NCBI GenBank assembly: GCA_004154925.1
Contig: QJNS01000041.1
Span: 170,237-234,236 of the forward strand
Length of the DNA stretch: 64,000 nucleotides
Reading direction: 5' to 3'
Source: Monosporascus cannonballus
Taxonomy: Eukaryota > Ascomycota > Sordariomycetes > Xylariales
Made by a program: the position numbers and the translations under genes. The notes under the pieces are model-generated. The model did no database searches and was not told the DNA's origin. It worked only from the letters and a program-made list of their open reading frames with translations. How positions within the stretch are numbered: position 1 is the first letter of the stretch; every line of letters begins with the position of its first letter. Shown in pieces: positions 47,336-59,078 of this stretch.

Positions 47336-50300
47336 CGTGTTTCGTTGCTTGGCGCTCTTCGTGTAATTGTGATTTGCTTCGTGATGGGTGTTCGTATGGC
47401 GGGTGGAGGAGTGGTCTATATTAGTCGATGCAGAGAGAAAGACGAGGAAGGTTTCAGCAGGTGGCCGCGAAATATATAGGTTGCAAGGCACCAGTCACTT
47501 GCGGTGGAACGGTCAGGAGAGCAGTCGGTAATGAGATATGGCTCAGAAAGTGATTCACTTGTCACCATGAAGAGACAACAACCACTAGCTACAATAGAGG
47601 GCGACCAGAATACATGGCAGTTCATACCTCCCATAAATGTTGGCATTGTGGTATTGATGGCCCGATGCATTGAAAGGAATAATGTTGTTGCTACCCGGGT
47701 AAACTATAATATACAGGCTATATTCTCTCCTAGACGTAGGGGCTAAGACTCGCTCCTACGAGGATGGGACAGTCGATGGCTTCGGGATAAGGTTCGTGAA
47801 GACCAAGCTACGTTGTATAACCTCGTCCCAAGTCCTTTACTTTCCCAAGTCTCTCATGTCCCTCATGTCTCCCTAACTCATCCTATTAGCGGTCGCGAAG
47901 TCGAGAGTTTCGATGGATTAGCGCCTTCAAGACCATGACTGGCAGTTCCTCAGGCAGGAGCGACCCACTAAATCATAGGACAGACATCTGGTAAGCATTC
48001 CTCACGATCCATTGTTAGAAGGATCAGCGAACATACCACGAGGCGAGCAGCCAGCAGCCCACCCCAGGTCCGCCCAGAACTCCCATACAGAGTCTTCCAA
48101 ACCGCACAGGCAGAGTTCCACAGCCGCCGCATCCGGAACATGCTCACTGACGGCATACCCGACTATCCCGACAGGCGCCGCCGAGTGACCGTACGTCTAC
48201 CTATATGCCACGGGTAGCAGGAGGCACGTGTCGACGACCGCCCCCGCGGGCCCCCCTGGGTGCTGCGGGACCAGTGGATCTGCGGTCTCTGGCAACAAAT
48301 GCGCTCGCTGCCGTCAGCGACGGCGCATCCGACTGACGGCGACGACCGATAACTCCGGATGGCGATTCTCGCAATCAACGCCCTAAATTCTTTCTCTCTA
48401 GCGGAAAGGGTGATTCATACATAGTTGCTCCCGACAAGAACTGGATCCTCCTTAGGCTCAGGTACCGGGGAGTCGGTTTTGCGCTGCATCGCCGCGCTGG
48501 CTTCTAGGCCTCAATTCTGTATCAGAAACTCATTTTGATGCACAGTGGTCTAAAGTTGCGCTGTTTGGCACATTGCACTCAGAAATCACCCTGAAATAAG
48601 GGCCAGGTGCAGTGTTTGTCCGAAATTCTGTGGGTGTGATGCGCTGCTCAAGCATCGAAAAGGGGAAGGTGTAAGGGGTGACACTAAACGCGTTTTGGCC
48701 TGGCGCAGGGCGGACTTCGAGGAGGAGTCTTAATAGGAATGCCGGAAGCCCGAGTGGGGCTAGGGGAACCGGGGCCCCACCAAGGCAACCAACCGAAATA
48801 ACTCTAACGGACCAGTGCTCCGTACGAAGTATTCCTGTGAGATGCAAATTACATGTCCCTCTTTCAATAAACCAAATTGAACAAAAGCACCGATGATAAG
48901 GCAGCTTTGGACCATAATGCCGTAGTTAAAGTAATAAATACGCATAGATAGAGTCTTCCATGCTCCAACTTCCAATGCTACGGCTCAGCACGAGGTCCCA
49001 AACAGGATGTTTTTACCCTTTTGGTATATGCGTGCGTAACCATCTGGTCATCATGCAGCATTTAGTGTTACCAAACTTGCAACCGAACCTGTATCACGGA
49101 AACCAAGCCAAAAGCGAAGATCTCCCAAGCGCGAACCTATCATCGCTTTTGGCTCTTTCTTGTAATAGAGACGTTGTGCACAACCTTCTGCGGAGATCCC
49201 CCACTCATCATTGATGTAATATTCTCCTTGTGGATATCTTCAAATGACACTAACATAAGAACAATATCTATAGATCGTGTAGTGGCTTCATGGCGACGAT
49301 GGTTAGCCTTCCGTTAGGTGCATAGGTATGCAGATACTACTTAAGCTCTAGAACAAACAATTTAAATAGCTCCGGACGGGGCAGCCTCACGCCTGGACAG
49401 CCAGCCCGCTCTAGTCTAGGCAGACTCGCAATATAGCCTGGACTCGTTTTAAGTTTCTTACTGTAAGTAAGTATCTAACAAAAAAAAAACAGCCTGCAGA
49501 TCTACCAGGCAGTGCCAGCAAGGCTCCAAGCATGTAAGCAGGGCTAAGCACATACATGTGATACACACCCCGCTGACGCCTATCTACTATATATATACCT
49601 ATATATACACCTAGTATGTATGTATATATATAGTATGTGTGTCTGGGGACATCTGCCAATGCAGGCAGGTACATGTGGGTAGAGTTTATTTCCTACTTGT
49701 ACATACCCGCTCTCTGCATATAGCTGCTACCTCGGTACATAGTGCAACTAGAGAGCATCCAATATGGGGCGCCAATAGATATGCGCACTAAGGACGCGCT
49801 TTCCTCGAACCCGGCTTAGCTTATACGGGAAGTGTCCAATGGATGGAATGGAGTCTCTCTACCTTGCGTACGCAATTACCCACTTTATACGGTACCTGGG
49901 TGCCCACACCGGGATACCTCCGGTTACCTTCCTGGTAGGAATGGTTGAATGCCAATCTTAAACTTGACCACCGACCGTCTCTCGACTCAAAATATCAATT
50001 GGCAAGACATAGGAGACTGGGGAGACGAGACGAGGAAGCGATCCCATCCATACACCCACCAATTCACAAGGCCAAGCCCGGCCGAGGAAGATACGATACA
50101 CTTCCCTAGTTCTATGTATCATCATCCATTGAACATAACGATTTGTTGAATTGCATTCTTAGTGATAATCTTTTCTATACCTACATCTTTATACTTAGCT
50201 TTCCCCTTACTCGTCTTTCTCCTCGCTCTGGTTCGACTAATGAGTTCTGCAGTCTCTTCTTCTCGTCGTCTGTTTGGCCTTCCGATCAATCTTCGCCGCA

Positions 50301-50556
50301 TCCATTGCACCTCAATCTCCTATCTTTTCTGACGCCTTTCTCGAATCGTGCGACGGCCGCCACCCGACGCGTCGTCCCCCCCCCCCTCCCCCCTTATCCT
50401 CCAGTGCGACCTTCACCCCTCAACGACAACTACGAACAGCTTTGTCAAGACGTGACTTGAATGGCCATGGAGAGATAGAGACCCATGCTTTCGATATTGA
50501 CGGATCCGCTCCCCTCCTATATTCCGGTATAGATTGATGCTCTAGGATCCGTCTCG
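47336..50556. other. gene-poor intergenic region
   Basis: Apart from the fragment at 47990-48352, no supported gene. A TA-rich microsatellite-like patch lies at 49586-49640, an A run at about 49482-49490, and pyrimidine tracts with a C run at about 50378-50396 in the leader region of the CMT1-like gene. Confidence 0.5.
47990..48352 (+). pseudogene. Gene fragment with one in-frame stop, unknown
   Basis: A plus-strand frame reads RPELPYRVFQTAQAEFHSRR, then RIRNMLTDGIPDYPDRRRRV, up to TAG 48215-48217, and resumes with WVLRDQWICGLWQQMRSLP up to TAA 48350. Composition is protein-like on both sides of the stop, and TAG could be a mutated CAG. No start codon or neighbouring exon is evident. I do not recognise it. 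Confidence 0.3.
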
Positions 50557-52254
50557 ATGAGGCTACGCAGCATCTCCTCCCTGGAGGATCGTATAGCCTT
50601 CCTCGACGATCCGGACCGCCGCGTTCTCTCCACCTCCCCTTCGAGCACTAGCAGTCTCGGGTCCGATTCTTACTACGATGAGCTATATGAGACCAAGAAG
50701 GCGTACATGGTGGGATTCAGATCTCCGTGGAATAGGCGGTTGAGCGCATGGCTCCGTTCGCGCCCACGCCACTTGCGACGTGCCTTTCGCAGGAATCCAA
50801 CGTCCTGCATTCTGACCATTCTGAAATACATCCTTCAGATATTCTGCGCACTCTTGATTCTGGTCCCCATCTTCGCACCATCCTACAAGCACCCCCCCGC
50901 TCACTACAAGGCATTGGAGTCGAGATGTCACGGCGGTAAGAACGCCGAGCCTGGCTGCGCAAACCCGCACAACGAGCAGGTCTTCATCAGTATCACCCTT
51001 TACGACGCCGGCGGGCGCTTGGCCGGCGGAAGATGGGGAGATTCGTTGCTCCAATTGATACATCTGATTGGCCACAAGAACGTCTTTCTGAGTATCTACG
51101 AGAGCAACAGCGGCCCCGAAGGGGAAAGGGCCCTGAGGTCCCTTAAGAGCAGGCTCCGATGTCGATTCTCTATAGTTAGCGACCCCGAAACCCCTAAATC
51201 AGACTTCCCGACCGTTAAATTGCCCGACGGCTCTCACCGTCTAAAGCGGTTAGCTTTCCTCTCCGAAATGCGAAATCGCGCACTGCGACCCCTCGACACG
51301 TTCGACCCGGAGCTTGGCATCGTCGACTACGACAGGATATTATTCATGAACGACATTGCTTTCCGGCCCCTCGATGCCGCACAGCTTCTATTTAGCACTA
51401 ACGTAGGGCCGGACGGCAAGGCACATTACCTATCGGCCTGTGGCCTGGACTACAAAATCCCATTGAAATTTTACGACTTGTATGCAATGCGTGATGCCGA
51501 AGGGTACTCTAACGGACTCCCTATCTTCCCCATCTTTTCTAACGCCGGGCAAGGGTTGTCACGCGCTGCCATGCTCTCGGAAACCGATGCCGTCCCCGTG
51601 TCGACTTGTTGGGGCGGAATCGTCGCAATGGATGCAAGATACGTACAAAATCAAAATAAGACCTTGCCGGAGCCAGGGTTCCAAGACATCGGCAGGCATG
51701 TCATCGATCCCGCAAACCCAAGGAATGTTACTTCTCCTGTCCGATTCCGATATGAGCCTGAAATATTCTACGATGCCTGCGAGTGCTGTCTATTCCTGGC
51801 GGACGTAACCCAGGTGGCCAAGAAACAGGAGGCTAGCGAGCTGGGCGTGTACGTCAACCCGTACGTACGTGTAGCATATAAATACTCGCTGCTTGCCTGG
51901 TTGCCGTGGATCCAGAGGTGGGAGAGATTGTTTGCCATCCCCCAAGGCATTCTGACGCCTCTCTTCAACCTACCGACACACAACCCGCATCGGACTGTCC
52001 GGGAAGGCCAGCCATTCAGAGAAGAAATCTGGGTAGGCGAAGGTGATGCTGCCCATTGGGAGATGGTCGAGCGTCGAGGTCGAAATGCCATGTTCTGCGG
52101 CGTCAGGGAGATGCAGACCATCCGAACCGGTACTGAACCCCCCTACCTCCGTCCGTTTCTTGGGCTGACCGTTTTCGCAGGAGAGCGCACCGACGACGAA
52201 AATTGGGATAACAACGACATCCCCAAAGGCCAGACTTTATATTTCCCGACGTAG
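50557..52254 (+). CDS. CMT1: CMT1-type alpha-1,3-mannosyltransferase (GT69)
   Basis: Single-exon gene of 565 residues. Layout is type II membrane: a Ser/Arg-rich cytosolic N-terminus (1-80), a hydrophobic anchor at about 84-107 (ILTILKYILQIFCALLILVP), then a large luminal domain. The luminal domain matches the cryptococcal mannosyltransferase 1 family: ISITLYDAGGRLAGGRWGDS (about 145-162), FLSEMRNRALRPL, then the acidic metal/donor-binding region YDRILFMNDIAF at 258-269, a long SACGLDYKIPLKFYDLYAMRD block, and STCWGGIVAMDA. The family transfers mannose from GDP-mannose in alpha-1,3 linkage in the Golgi; in Cryptococcus the founder makes alpha-1,3-dimannoside. Substrate in this fungus is unknown. 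The ATG at 50557 is preceded by long pyrimidine tracts typical of fungal leaders. No broken motif is seen. Confidence 0.9.
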   Translation: MRLRSISSLEDRIAFLDDPDRRVLSTSPSSTSSLGSDSYYDELYETKKAYMVGFRSPWNRRLSAWLRSRPRHLRRAFRRNPTSCILTILKYILQIFCALLILVPIFAPSYKHPPAHYKALESRCHGGKNAEPGCANPHNEQVFISITLYDAGGRLAGGRWGDSLLQLIHLIGHKNVFLSIYESNSGPEGERALRSLKSRLRCRFSIVSDPETPKSDFPTVKLPDGSHRLKRLAFLSEMRNRALRPLDTFDPELGIVDYDRILFMNDIAFRPLDAAQLLFSTNVGPDGKAHYLSACGLDYKIPLKFYDLYAMRDAEGYSNGLPIFPIFSNAGQGLSRAAMLSETDAVPVSTCWGGIVAMDARYVQNQNKTLPEPGFQDIGRHVIDPANPRNVTSPVRFRYEPEIFYDACECCLFLADVTQVAKKQEASELGVYVNPYVRVAYKYSLLAWLPWIQRWERLFAIPQGILTPLFNLPTHNPHRTVREGQPFREEIWVGEGDAAHWEMVERRGRNAMFCGVREMQTIRTGTEPPYLRPFLGLTVFAGERTDDENWDNNDIPKGQTLYFPT

Positions 52255-54016
52255 GCTGGCTTGCCATCGCTGGCCAAGAATTACATACAACCTATAAGCT
52301 AATAAACGAGAGACGCTTTCAAGAACGTTTGATTGTCGCTTTACCCCTATACGCCGGGAGGTTCATGGGGACTGGGGGGCGTAATGCGCCCAGCGAATTC
52401 TTGGGTTCACCAGTCCTATTCGCAGCCTGCGTTTAGGCCATCTACATCCTCATTATCCTGAAGGCTCTCTGCGTGTATGCGCAGGCAATCTTGGTGCTCG
52501 CATCGATTGCCTACCCTCGGGCACCTCGGGTGCGTTGGTGCACTGTTATACGCAGACGGAGCCTTGAATAGCCTTTCCGACACGGTTGGAGGCGAATCGT
52601 CTGCTTCGTTCGGGCAGCCCGGGAAACCAACACATAGTCTTTACTGGTGATCCAGCACGAACAACAAGACGGTGTGGCTAATAAAGCCAGCACAACGGGT
52701 TGGCTTTTTTTTTTGTGCGAGTCGACTACTCATGGGCACGTATGGAGCATAGGAGATATTGCCAGGTTTCCAGCTGGGGCGCTGCCGGATGGGGGTTATA
52801 TAATATCAGCGGGTGCAGATATCCTGGGGAGCAAGGCGTTGATTGTCCTTTTTGTCCACAGGTCGAGGTCGACCAGGCTCGGGCGTTGGCAGCAAGAAGA
52901 AAATGGTTAGAGAGAGGGCACGGGGAGGGGAGGGGACTCGCCGCATATAGACGAGAGCTGCAACGGTCGCCGCTCTGTTCGGGTTGCTTCAGGAGAGAGA
53001 CGAGGTTTCGTCAATATACCCATACTCCTGCTGAACAAAAATGTTCAATAGAAAATGAGAAAAGAGTATCCGAATAAAAAGAATAAAAAACGGTTGAACA
53101 TCCGCCTGGCTCGCGGGCGACTGTTTCTCTTTTGGGCCGCTGCCGTGCGTGTGTGTTGCGGTCTCTCCGCGCGCCGGACCGACCTCGGTGCCACCCTTAT
53201 GAGGGTCTGAACAAATATGCCCGCCTGCTTGCGGCGCAACCGCCCGTCTCGACGGGGAGTCTAGGCGAGGTTTGGGCTGGCGTGATACTTCCGTACACCT
53301 TGTGCCGGTTTGCAACCCCAGAGTCGACCTCTAGACCATACCGTGTTTCCCGGAACGGCACACAAGGTCGCCAGAGGGTTGGCTTGACCACCAAAGGGGG
53401 TTGGTCGATTAATGGCTCTCCGCTCTCCGTTGCCCGCTTATTTAACGATTTACCGACGCGTACAGCCATATGTTAATTCGGCCGTTTATTCAATCATTAC
53501 TACTACATTCGTTTGTCCCGTCCTCCCTCGTCCATGTAGGCAATGACGACTACCTCGATGTATATACAGAACCACCAGACACTCGCGTCCCGTCTCGCTG
53601 CCTTCTTTTCCCGCGTGCATTGTCAAGCAGACTTTGGCGCATGCCGCCGACCGACCGGCCCACCAGCGATTCCTGACTCCTGCTCAACGCCGCTAGGTAC
53701 ACTTCCGTTCAACCAACCGGTTGCTAACTCGTGACCCTGGGCCTCCTGCCCTCCCAGCGGACCGACACGCGGATGAAACAACTGACAGCATGAGAGGGTG
53801 GGGAGTGATAGGCGCGAAGAGTCTGGCGAGAAAGAGACAGATACATGAAGCGCGGCATATACGTCCAGGGATGAGAGACAGATATAAGAGAACACGCGCT
53901 ATCTAGATGTGCGATGCGGAACCGCAGGTTCACATGCCGCTACTAGATATAAGGACACCGAGGCCTCCATAGGGATAAGCCTATCAGCGGCAAGAATCAC
54001 ATCGCCGGAAGCCACT
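52255..54016. other. intergenic region
   Basis: Downstream of the CMT1-like gene and of the lysine-rich gene (convergent). Short frames on both strands show no motif. A T run lies at about 52704-52713. Confidence 0.55.
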
Positions 54017-54747
54017 CTAGACCACCTCTTCGGTCGTAGCCGTGGTGGTCTTTGGCTTGGCCGCCTGATGGTGCTGTTAGTGAGCCATAGAGACGGGGCG
54101 TGTGCAATGCATACGCGCACGGCGATATTCGGATGGAAAACATACCTTCTTGGTCTTGGGGCCTCCGCCTTTCACTTTGGTTTCAACCTTCTTCACGACA
54201 GTCCTGGCCTGATGGTTGATTAGCATGGGCATAAAGTGGGAAGGAGATTTAGTCCAAGGTCACGAAGCACGAGGACACCGAGTTTGGTCTCCGCTGAGGC
54301 GAGGCATAGAGCGACGGGAACAGACAATCACACGATCAAGGAAAGGGAGGAAGTGATAGGTTTACCTTAGCGCCGACACCAGGCTTCTTCGGTACGGCTG
54401 TCTTCTTGGTGACGCCGACGGGCTTAGCTGCCTTGGTGCCCGAAGCGGAGGTCGCGGTAGGAGAGGTGCTAGTCTTCGCCTTCTTAGGTTTGACGGTGCG
54501 CTTAATGGCGGGCTCCGTGTCGACCGTCTGGAAGACGCGCGGCTCTACGCTGTGTCAACATGCAGTCAAATCTGCCAGTGTCTCCTCATACAGAAAGAAA
54601 ACATCTCATATAAATGAGCGAGAGGGTTTGAAGAAAGCATGAGTCATACTGTTGAGATGTTAGCTCCGTGAAAATTCAAAGGGTAGCGGTGTTTATCATT
54701 CCATACCTTGAGTTGCCGGTGGCGGATCGCGTTCCCTCACGCGCCAT
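54017..54747 (-). CDS. Lysine/threonine-rich histone H1-tail-like small protein, four exons
   Basis: Assembled by splice logic: exon 1 54707-54747, exon 2 54366-54549, exon 3 54146-54208, exon 4 54017-54073. Introns of 157, 157 and 72 nt carry GTATGG/ACAG, GTAAAC/TCAG and GTATGT/ACAG ends, and all junctions stay in frame, giving 114 residues. The protein starts MAREGTRSATGNSS. Exon 2 has VEPRVFQTVDTEPAIKRTVK, then repeated K/A/T/P segments (KPKKAKTSTS, GVTKKTAVPKKPGVGAK). Exon 3 has TVVKKVETKVKGGGPKTKK, and exon 4 ends HHQAAKPKTTTATTEEVV. There is no globular domain. The composition resembles histone H1 C-terminal tails or HMG-type DNA-binding proteins, so a chromatin role is plausible but inferred. 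It could also be a ribosome- or RNA-associated basic protein. Confidence 0.75.
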
Positions 54748-55077
54748 TTTGAGACAGAGGGGAAATTGCGTGACTGTTTGGGGATACGGCGGTGAAAACT
54801 ATACGAGAGGTTAGTGCGAGGTGTAATTTGGGCGACGAAACACCAAATGGGTTGTTGCGACCCGCAACGTGGACGGCAGAGAGAATGCGACTGGGGGAAA
54901 GACGATGGATGAGCTGGCTCATAGTTTGCAAGGAGGGGAGGAGGTCTTAGTTCCTACAGTAAATGTGACTGAAAGCTGCAAATCAACCTCTGCCCAACGT
55001 AATAATCGAAGATGTCCGGTTAATTCGTTTCGCGATTGCACTACAGCTTTTCTAGATGAACTAGAAAAACAGACAGG

Positions 55078-55172
55078 TGGGAAGATGGGAGGGACAAGAA
55101 TAAAAAGAGGAATAAACAAGGGAAAGGATGGGTTGGGTTGGGGGGAAGGACGGAGCGAGAGAGAGAGATAGA
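55078..55172 (-). promoter_or_regulatory. Polypyrimidine (CT-rich) tract upstream of the lysine-rich gene
   Basis: On the minus strand, about 330-425 bp upstream of the ATG at 54747, a nearly pure pyrimidine stretch (CTCTCTCTCGCTCCG..., CCTTCCCCCC...) marks a typical CT-box promoter or leader of highly expressed fungal genes. The long 5' distance suggests a long leader or an intron in it. Confidence 0.45.
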
Positions 55173-57975
55173 TTGATCTAATAAGTACCTGTGAACCAGG
55201 CCAGGAGGGTGCCCCTGCCACGCTCGAATTGGGATTGGGAGTATGTATGTTTCGCTGCTGAGTTGTCGTTGTTGACCTTTCAACTCCCTACTACCTTCTA
55301 ACTCTACTTGCCAATGTCGTTGTTTCGTTGATCTCCGAGCGAGCCACTACCTTACTACCCCATGACCAAACACCGCCAACCACGCAACCACGCGATCATC
55401 CATCCTTACGCTACTGCAACGGGCGGACAGGCTTCGAGGTAACGTAAACTTAACTCCAGGGAATACAAGACCGCAAGTGCCCTTATCTGATGCCTAAGTG
55501 CGTTGATGGAAGAGACGAGAGGTTGGGCGGGTATCAGCCATACCTGCTCATACTTTTAGCGCACACAATATTAATCCAACATATAGGCTTACCTTAACTC
55601 CAAAGTAGGGTAAGAGCATACCATCCTCGTCCGCTTCCACACAACCTCAATCACAATTTATCTTACTCTCAAAATCTCGAGTATATCTTTTTCTCCTATC
55701 ATCTTCCTTCGTTTTGGCACATAGTGCGATTTCACTGCAGAGTTGCCATCATTGATTCATCGGGCTGGCTAATTGGAGTGCGCGACTCGTCTTCACCGCA
55801 CCCAGTCCACTTACTACGCCTTGCGCTTTGTTTTCTACCTGCCGCGCGCCTGGATGGGTAGATTAGATGGATGGAGCGCTTGATGCAATAAACAGCCTAA
55901 CAGACGAGACTATTGGATTGAGATAGTATCGGCTAACGCCTTCAAATATTTGTGTGTATTCCCACAAATTGCCTCCATCCTTTCTTTCCTCTAGGCGTCT
56001 ATTTACTGCTTCTGTTCTCATTGTTCGGTCTAATCCTTTGCCCTTCCTGTGACCGTTGCGCCAGGTACCTGCTCTACCTGTCATCAACTGATTCATCATC
56101 CGTGCGACCCTTGATTTTCTGTGGTTTAGCTAGGAGGACACCGCCGAGCGAATCCCATCGTCGTTCCCATGTTTGCGAGTGGGGGTTTGAAGTTTCAACG
56201 TCCTTCGACGGGATCCTTCTGACCCCCCTCCATAAACGCCGGCCGGATGCGACTCCTAAAGTGTTACAATTCCAACTATCGCACGCAGGGAGCTATCTCC
56301 TCGCTGTGAGGTTTATCCAGAGGCACAGAGGGCATCATCGCTGGATTTCTGCTTCCCATGGTGTAGGTACCTTTGCCGAGCGTCTCGCCACGATGGGCTA
56401 CCACATGATTCGTCGCACCTTACTGAATACCCAAATTTACGGAGGTTTCAAATGCCTTCACGTATCCCCATGTTGCTCTATCGAAGAAATTAAGAGCAAT
56501 TGATCGGGCGTCAGATAGAGGTGGCAACGACAGCGCCCACGTCTTGATGCGAAATGTCCTATCCGGACATGTCCCCAGCACATATAGCTGCGTGAGCTGC
56601 TCGGTCCTTATTGCTAGACTGTCACGCGCGATTCTTGAACCAATCGAACCACATGACGATGAGGTGCTAAAAATAGCTGATACAGTGTTTTCTTGTTTCA
56701 TCGAATGCAGCGCGATGGAAATCTGAACTGGTATCGTGCAGCTCACAGTATTGCGGGTCTCCCCATGCTTCTACTCAAAATTCACTCACTGTTGACTTTC
56801 GAATCTCACCGATAGCATTCAATGGCAATACAAGAGCACAAGAAACCAGAACAACCGCTACTGAGAAGTACGCCCGTAGCCCAACTACGCTAAACCACTT
56901 GAATGCAACGACAGTGAGAAGTCGGAGATTGCTCGGACAGCAAGTGAGTGAATCCAAGTTGCCCGAATTATGAACTTCCAGTATCAAGTCTGGACGCTTC
57001 GAGGCCGGGGCCCGAGGCTTGTCCATATTCCACAAGGCGCTCGGTAGATGGGGTCGGATGTACGGTACTCTCCTCTCTAGGACTACTTGTGCTTGACATT
57101 TTCCAACTAGATGTTCGCTCGACCTCCAGAATTCAAAGGTAGGTTCACTGTGCCAGAAGGAAAATGGACCCACGAGAGTCAGCGCACCTCTAAGTAATCA
57201 CTGCGCGCCAGCCTGGGCCGTAATGATTATAGTCGCAGCTTCCGTGTTCCTCTCATGGGCGAGGCCATCTGCACTCCGATCACCATACCTCCCCTTCGCG
57301 TGAGGGTCTGGGCGTCCTCATAGTCCAGTCTCCCTTAAACGCCAAGTGAGAACTGCTAGTTATGCGTCTACCTATCTCTGAATCTTCCGGAAATTGTTGC
57401 CTCTCGTTTAGTGAAAGTGGGTGAACACTATTGTGTCTAGCGGCCTCTCAAACTTCAACGACCCCTATGTGAATATCAGATGCTTGCTGGTGTGTCGACA
57501 ACCCAGTGCCATACTTTCTCTAACCCAAGTACCTTTGGATTGCAGGTTAAGTCGAAGGAGTTTCCGGCCAAGTTTCCGTACGTAGGTGCTCTTTTGTTCA
57601 ATCTTGCGCCAAATATGACCAGTAGGATACTCCTACATTCATAACGAAATGTTTTCATCCACGGCCGGCGGGACAACAGAACAATACCTCAGAGGATTTT
57701 CTTCTTTACAAACCCATCCTACATATTTGTATCATGGCTACCGACTATAGACGATACGAATGAGAACACCGGATATGCCGCATGCAAAACACTTAGATGC
57801 ATAGAACTTCGTGGCCGTACCCCATTTCGCCTGCAAACCTTTTCCCCTCAAATCGACACCCAAACGACTCACATGAGACTATGATACCTGTGATACTGAA
57901 CAGCGACCGTCGCTTTTACATATCAGGATAATGCTTTCAAAGCCCCCAGAGACGCAAACGCGTAAAATTAACAAC
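55173..57975. other. intergenic region, no supported gene
   Basis: Frames at 55952-56503 (plus), 56420-56746 and 56775-57173 (minus) are long enough to notice but overlap each other. They lack family motifs and I cannot support them. Confidence 0.45.
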
Positions 57976-59078
57976 CTACGAATCCTCGAACTCGCTCAGA
58001 TCAACACCCTCGACCTCCCTCCAGAACAACTCAAGCGTCTCCTTCCACAGCTTCTTCTGCGCCTTCTCTCCCTCAGGAGACAGCACGAACTTCGACACCC
58101 TAGAGCACAAGCACGAGTCAGCGGCCGTTCTGCGTGCATCCCGCAGCCCAACCCGAGAAGCGCAGAAGGGGTGGCTGATGACAGAGGACCATTAAGAAGG
58201 GGGTAAATTATCACTCACGGCCTAATGCGCTGCTCGCTTAGATACGCACCGTGGCACTCCCCCACCTCGTCCGCGTGCCCGACCGCCGCGTCCGCGATGC
58301 GCCAGGCGCCCTGCTCGGCGGACCAGGCGAAATGCCGGCCCAGCCTCTCGGCGCCCGGGTCGGCGCGGTGGGGTCAACGCGGGCCCAGAGCACGTTGAGC
58401 AGCCTCGAGAGCGCGTAGCGCTCGGGCGTGCCCTCCCCGCCGAAGGAGGCCGGGTCGTCGAGCCGCGCCAGTACGTTCCCCTGGTCGTCCGACGACGAGA
58501 GGAACGCCTCGCCGCCCGCCGGCAGCCCGAAGAACGCGACGCTGGATGCGACGATCGTCAGGCGAGCCGGCCCGTCGCCGCTGCCGCCTCGCCGCCTCGC
58601 CGCCCGCCTTAGGGGCTCCAGCAGCAGCAGCGACAGCAGCGCGGTGCTGAGGTGGTTGGTCTGGGACGTGGGCCTCGTGGCCGGTGGCCGAGGCGGCGCT
58701 TGTACGCGAGGCGTTTGAGCCCGGCATTGAGGACGGCGACGTCGAGCCCGCGGTCGAGCCCGCGGCCGGCACAGCCGGCTAACGCTACGACGCTGGCCTA
58801 GTCCTCGTGATCGAGGGGCCAGACGCGGATGTCGCACCCGACGGGCTCGCCGCCGCCGTGATGACGGCCCTCTTCGCCTCCTCGCCCTTGGAGACGCTGC
58901 GCACGCCGAGCACGACCCGCGAGGCGCCGCGCGCCGCGAGCGCCGAGGCAGTATCGAGGCAGAGCCCCACGTTGAACCCCGTCACGAGCACCGTCTCGCC
59001 CTCGAGGCGGAGGGAGTCGGGCAGCGGAAGGGGCTTGTAGATCAGGTGGTGGTAGAGGAAGCCGAGGTAGCTGGTCAT
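57976..59078 (-). pseudogene. Short-chain dehydrogenase/reductase (retinol dehydrogenase-like), broken
   Basis: Starting at ATG 59078 (MTSYLGFLYHHLIYKPLPLP) the frame shows the SDR cofactor region, but the Gly-rich motif reads TGFNVGLCLDTA instead of TGxxxGxG, a Gly-to-Cys change. At about 58845 the reading must shift for CDIRVWPLDHED, then TAG at 58798-58800 interrupts. VAVLNAGL (the NAG motif) follows, another shift is needed for TNHLSTALLSLLLLEPL, then SSVAFFGLPAGG and YALSRLLNVLWAR (the YxxxK position reads YALSR). Sequence around the usual VNPG motif is missing. After a further shift the tail GAYLSEQRIRP is followed by an intron (58100-58218) and a normal last exon, VSKFVLSPEGEKAQKKLWKE to 57976. 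At least three frame breaks plus a stop argue for a pseudogene. The GC-rich, homopolymer-containing sequence means assembly error should also be considered. Confidence 0.8.

Noticed and set aside
55952..56503. 183-codon plus-strand frame
   Set aside because: No family motif or start context, and other frames overlap it; chance is sufficient.
56775..57173. 132-codon minus-strand frame with a hydrophobic stretch
   Set aside because: No conserved features or splice partners; composition not clearly coding.
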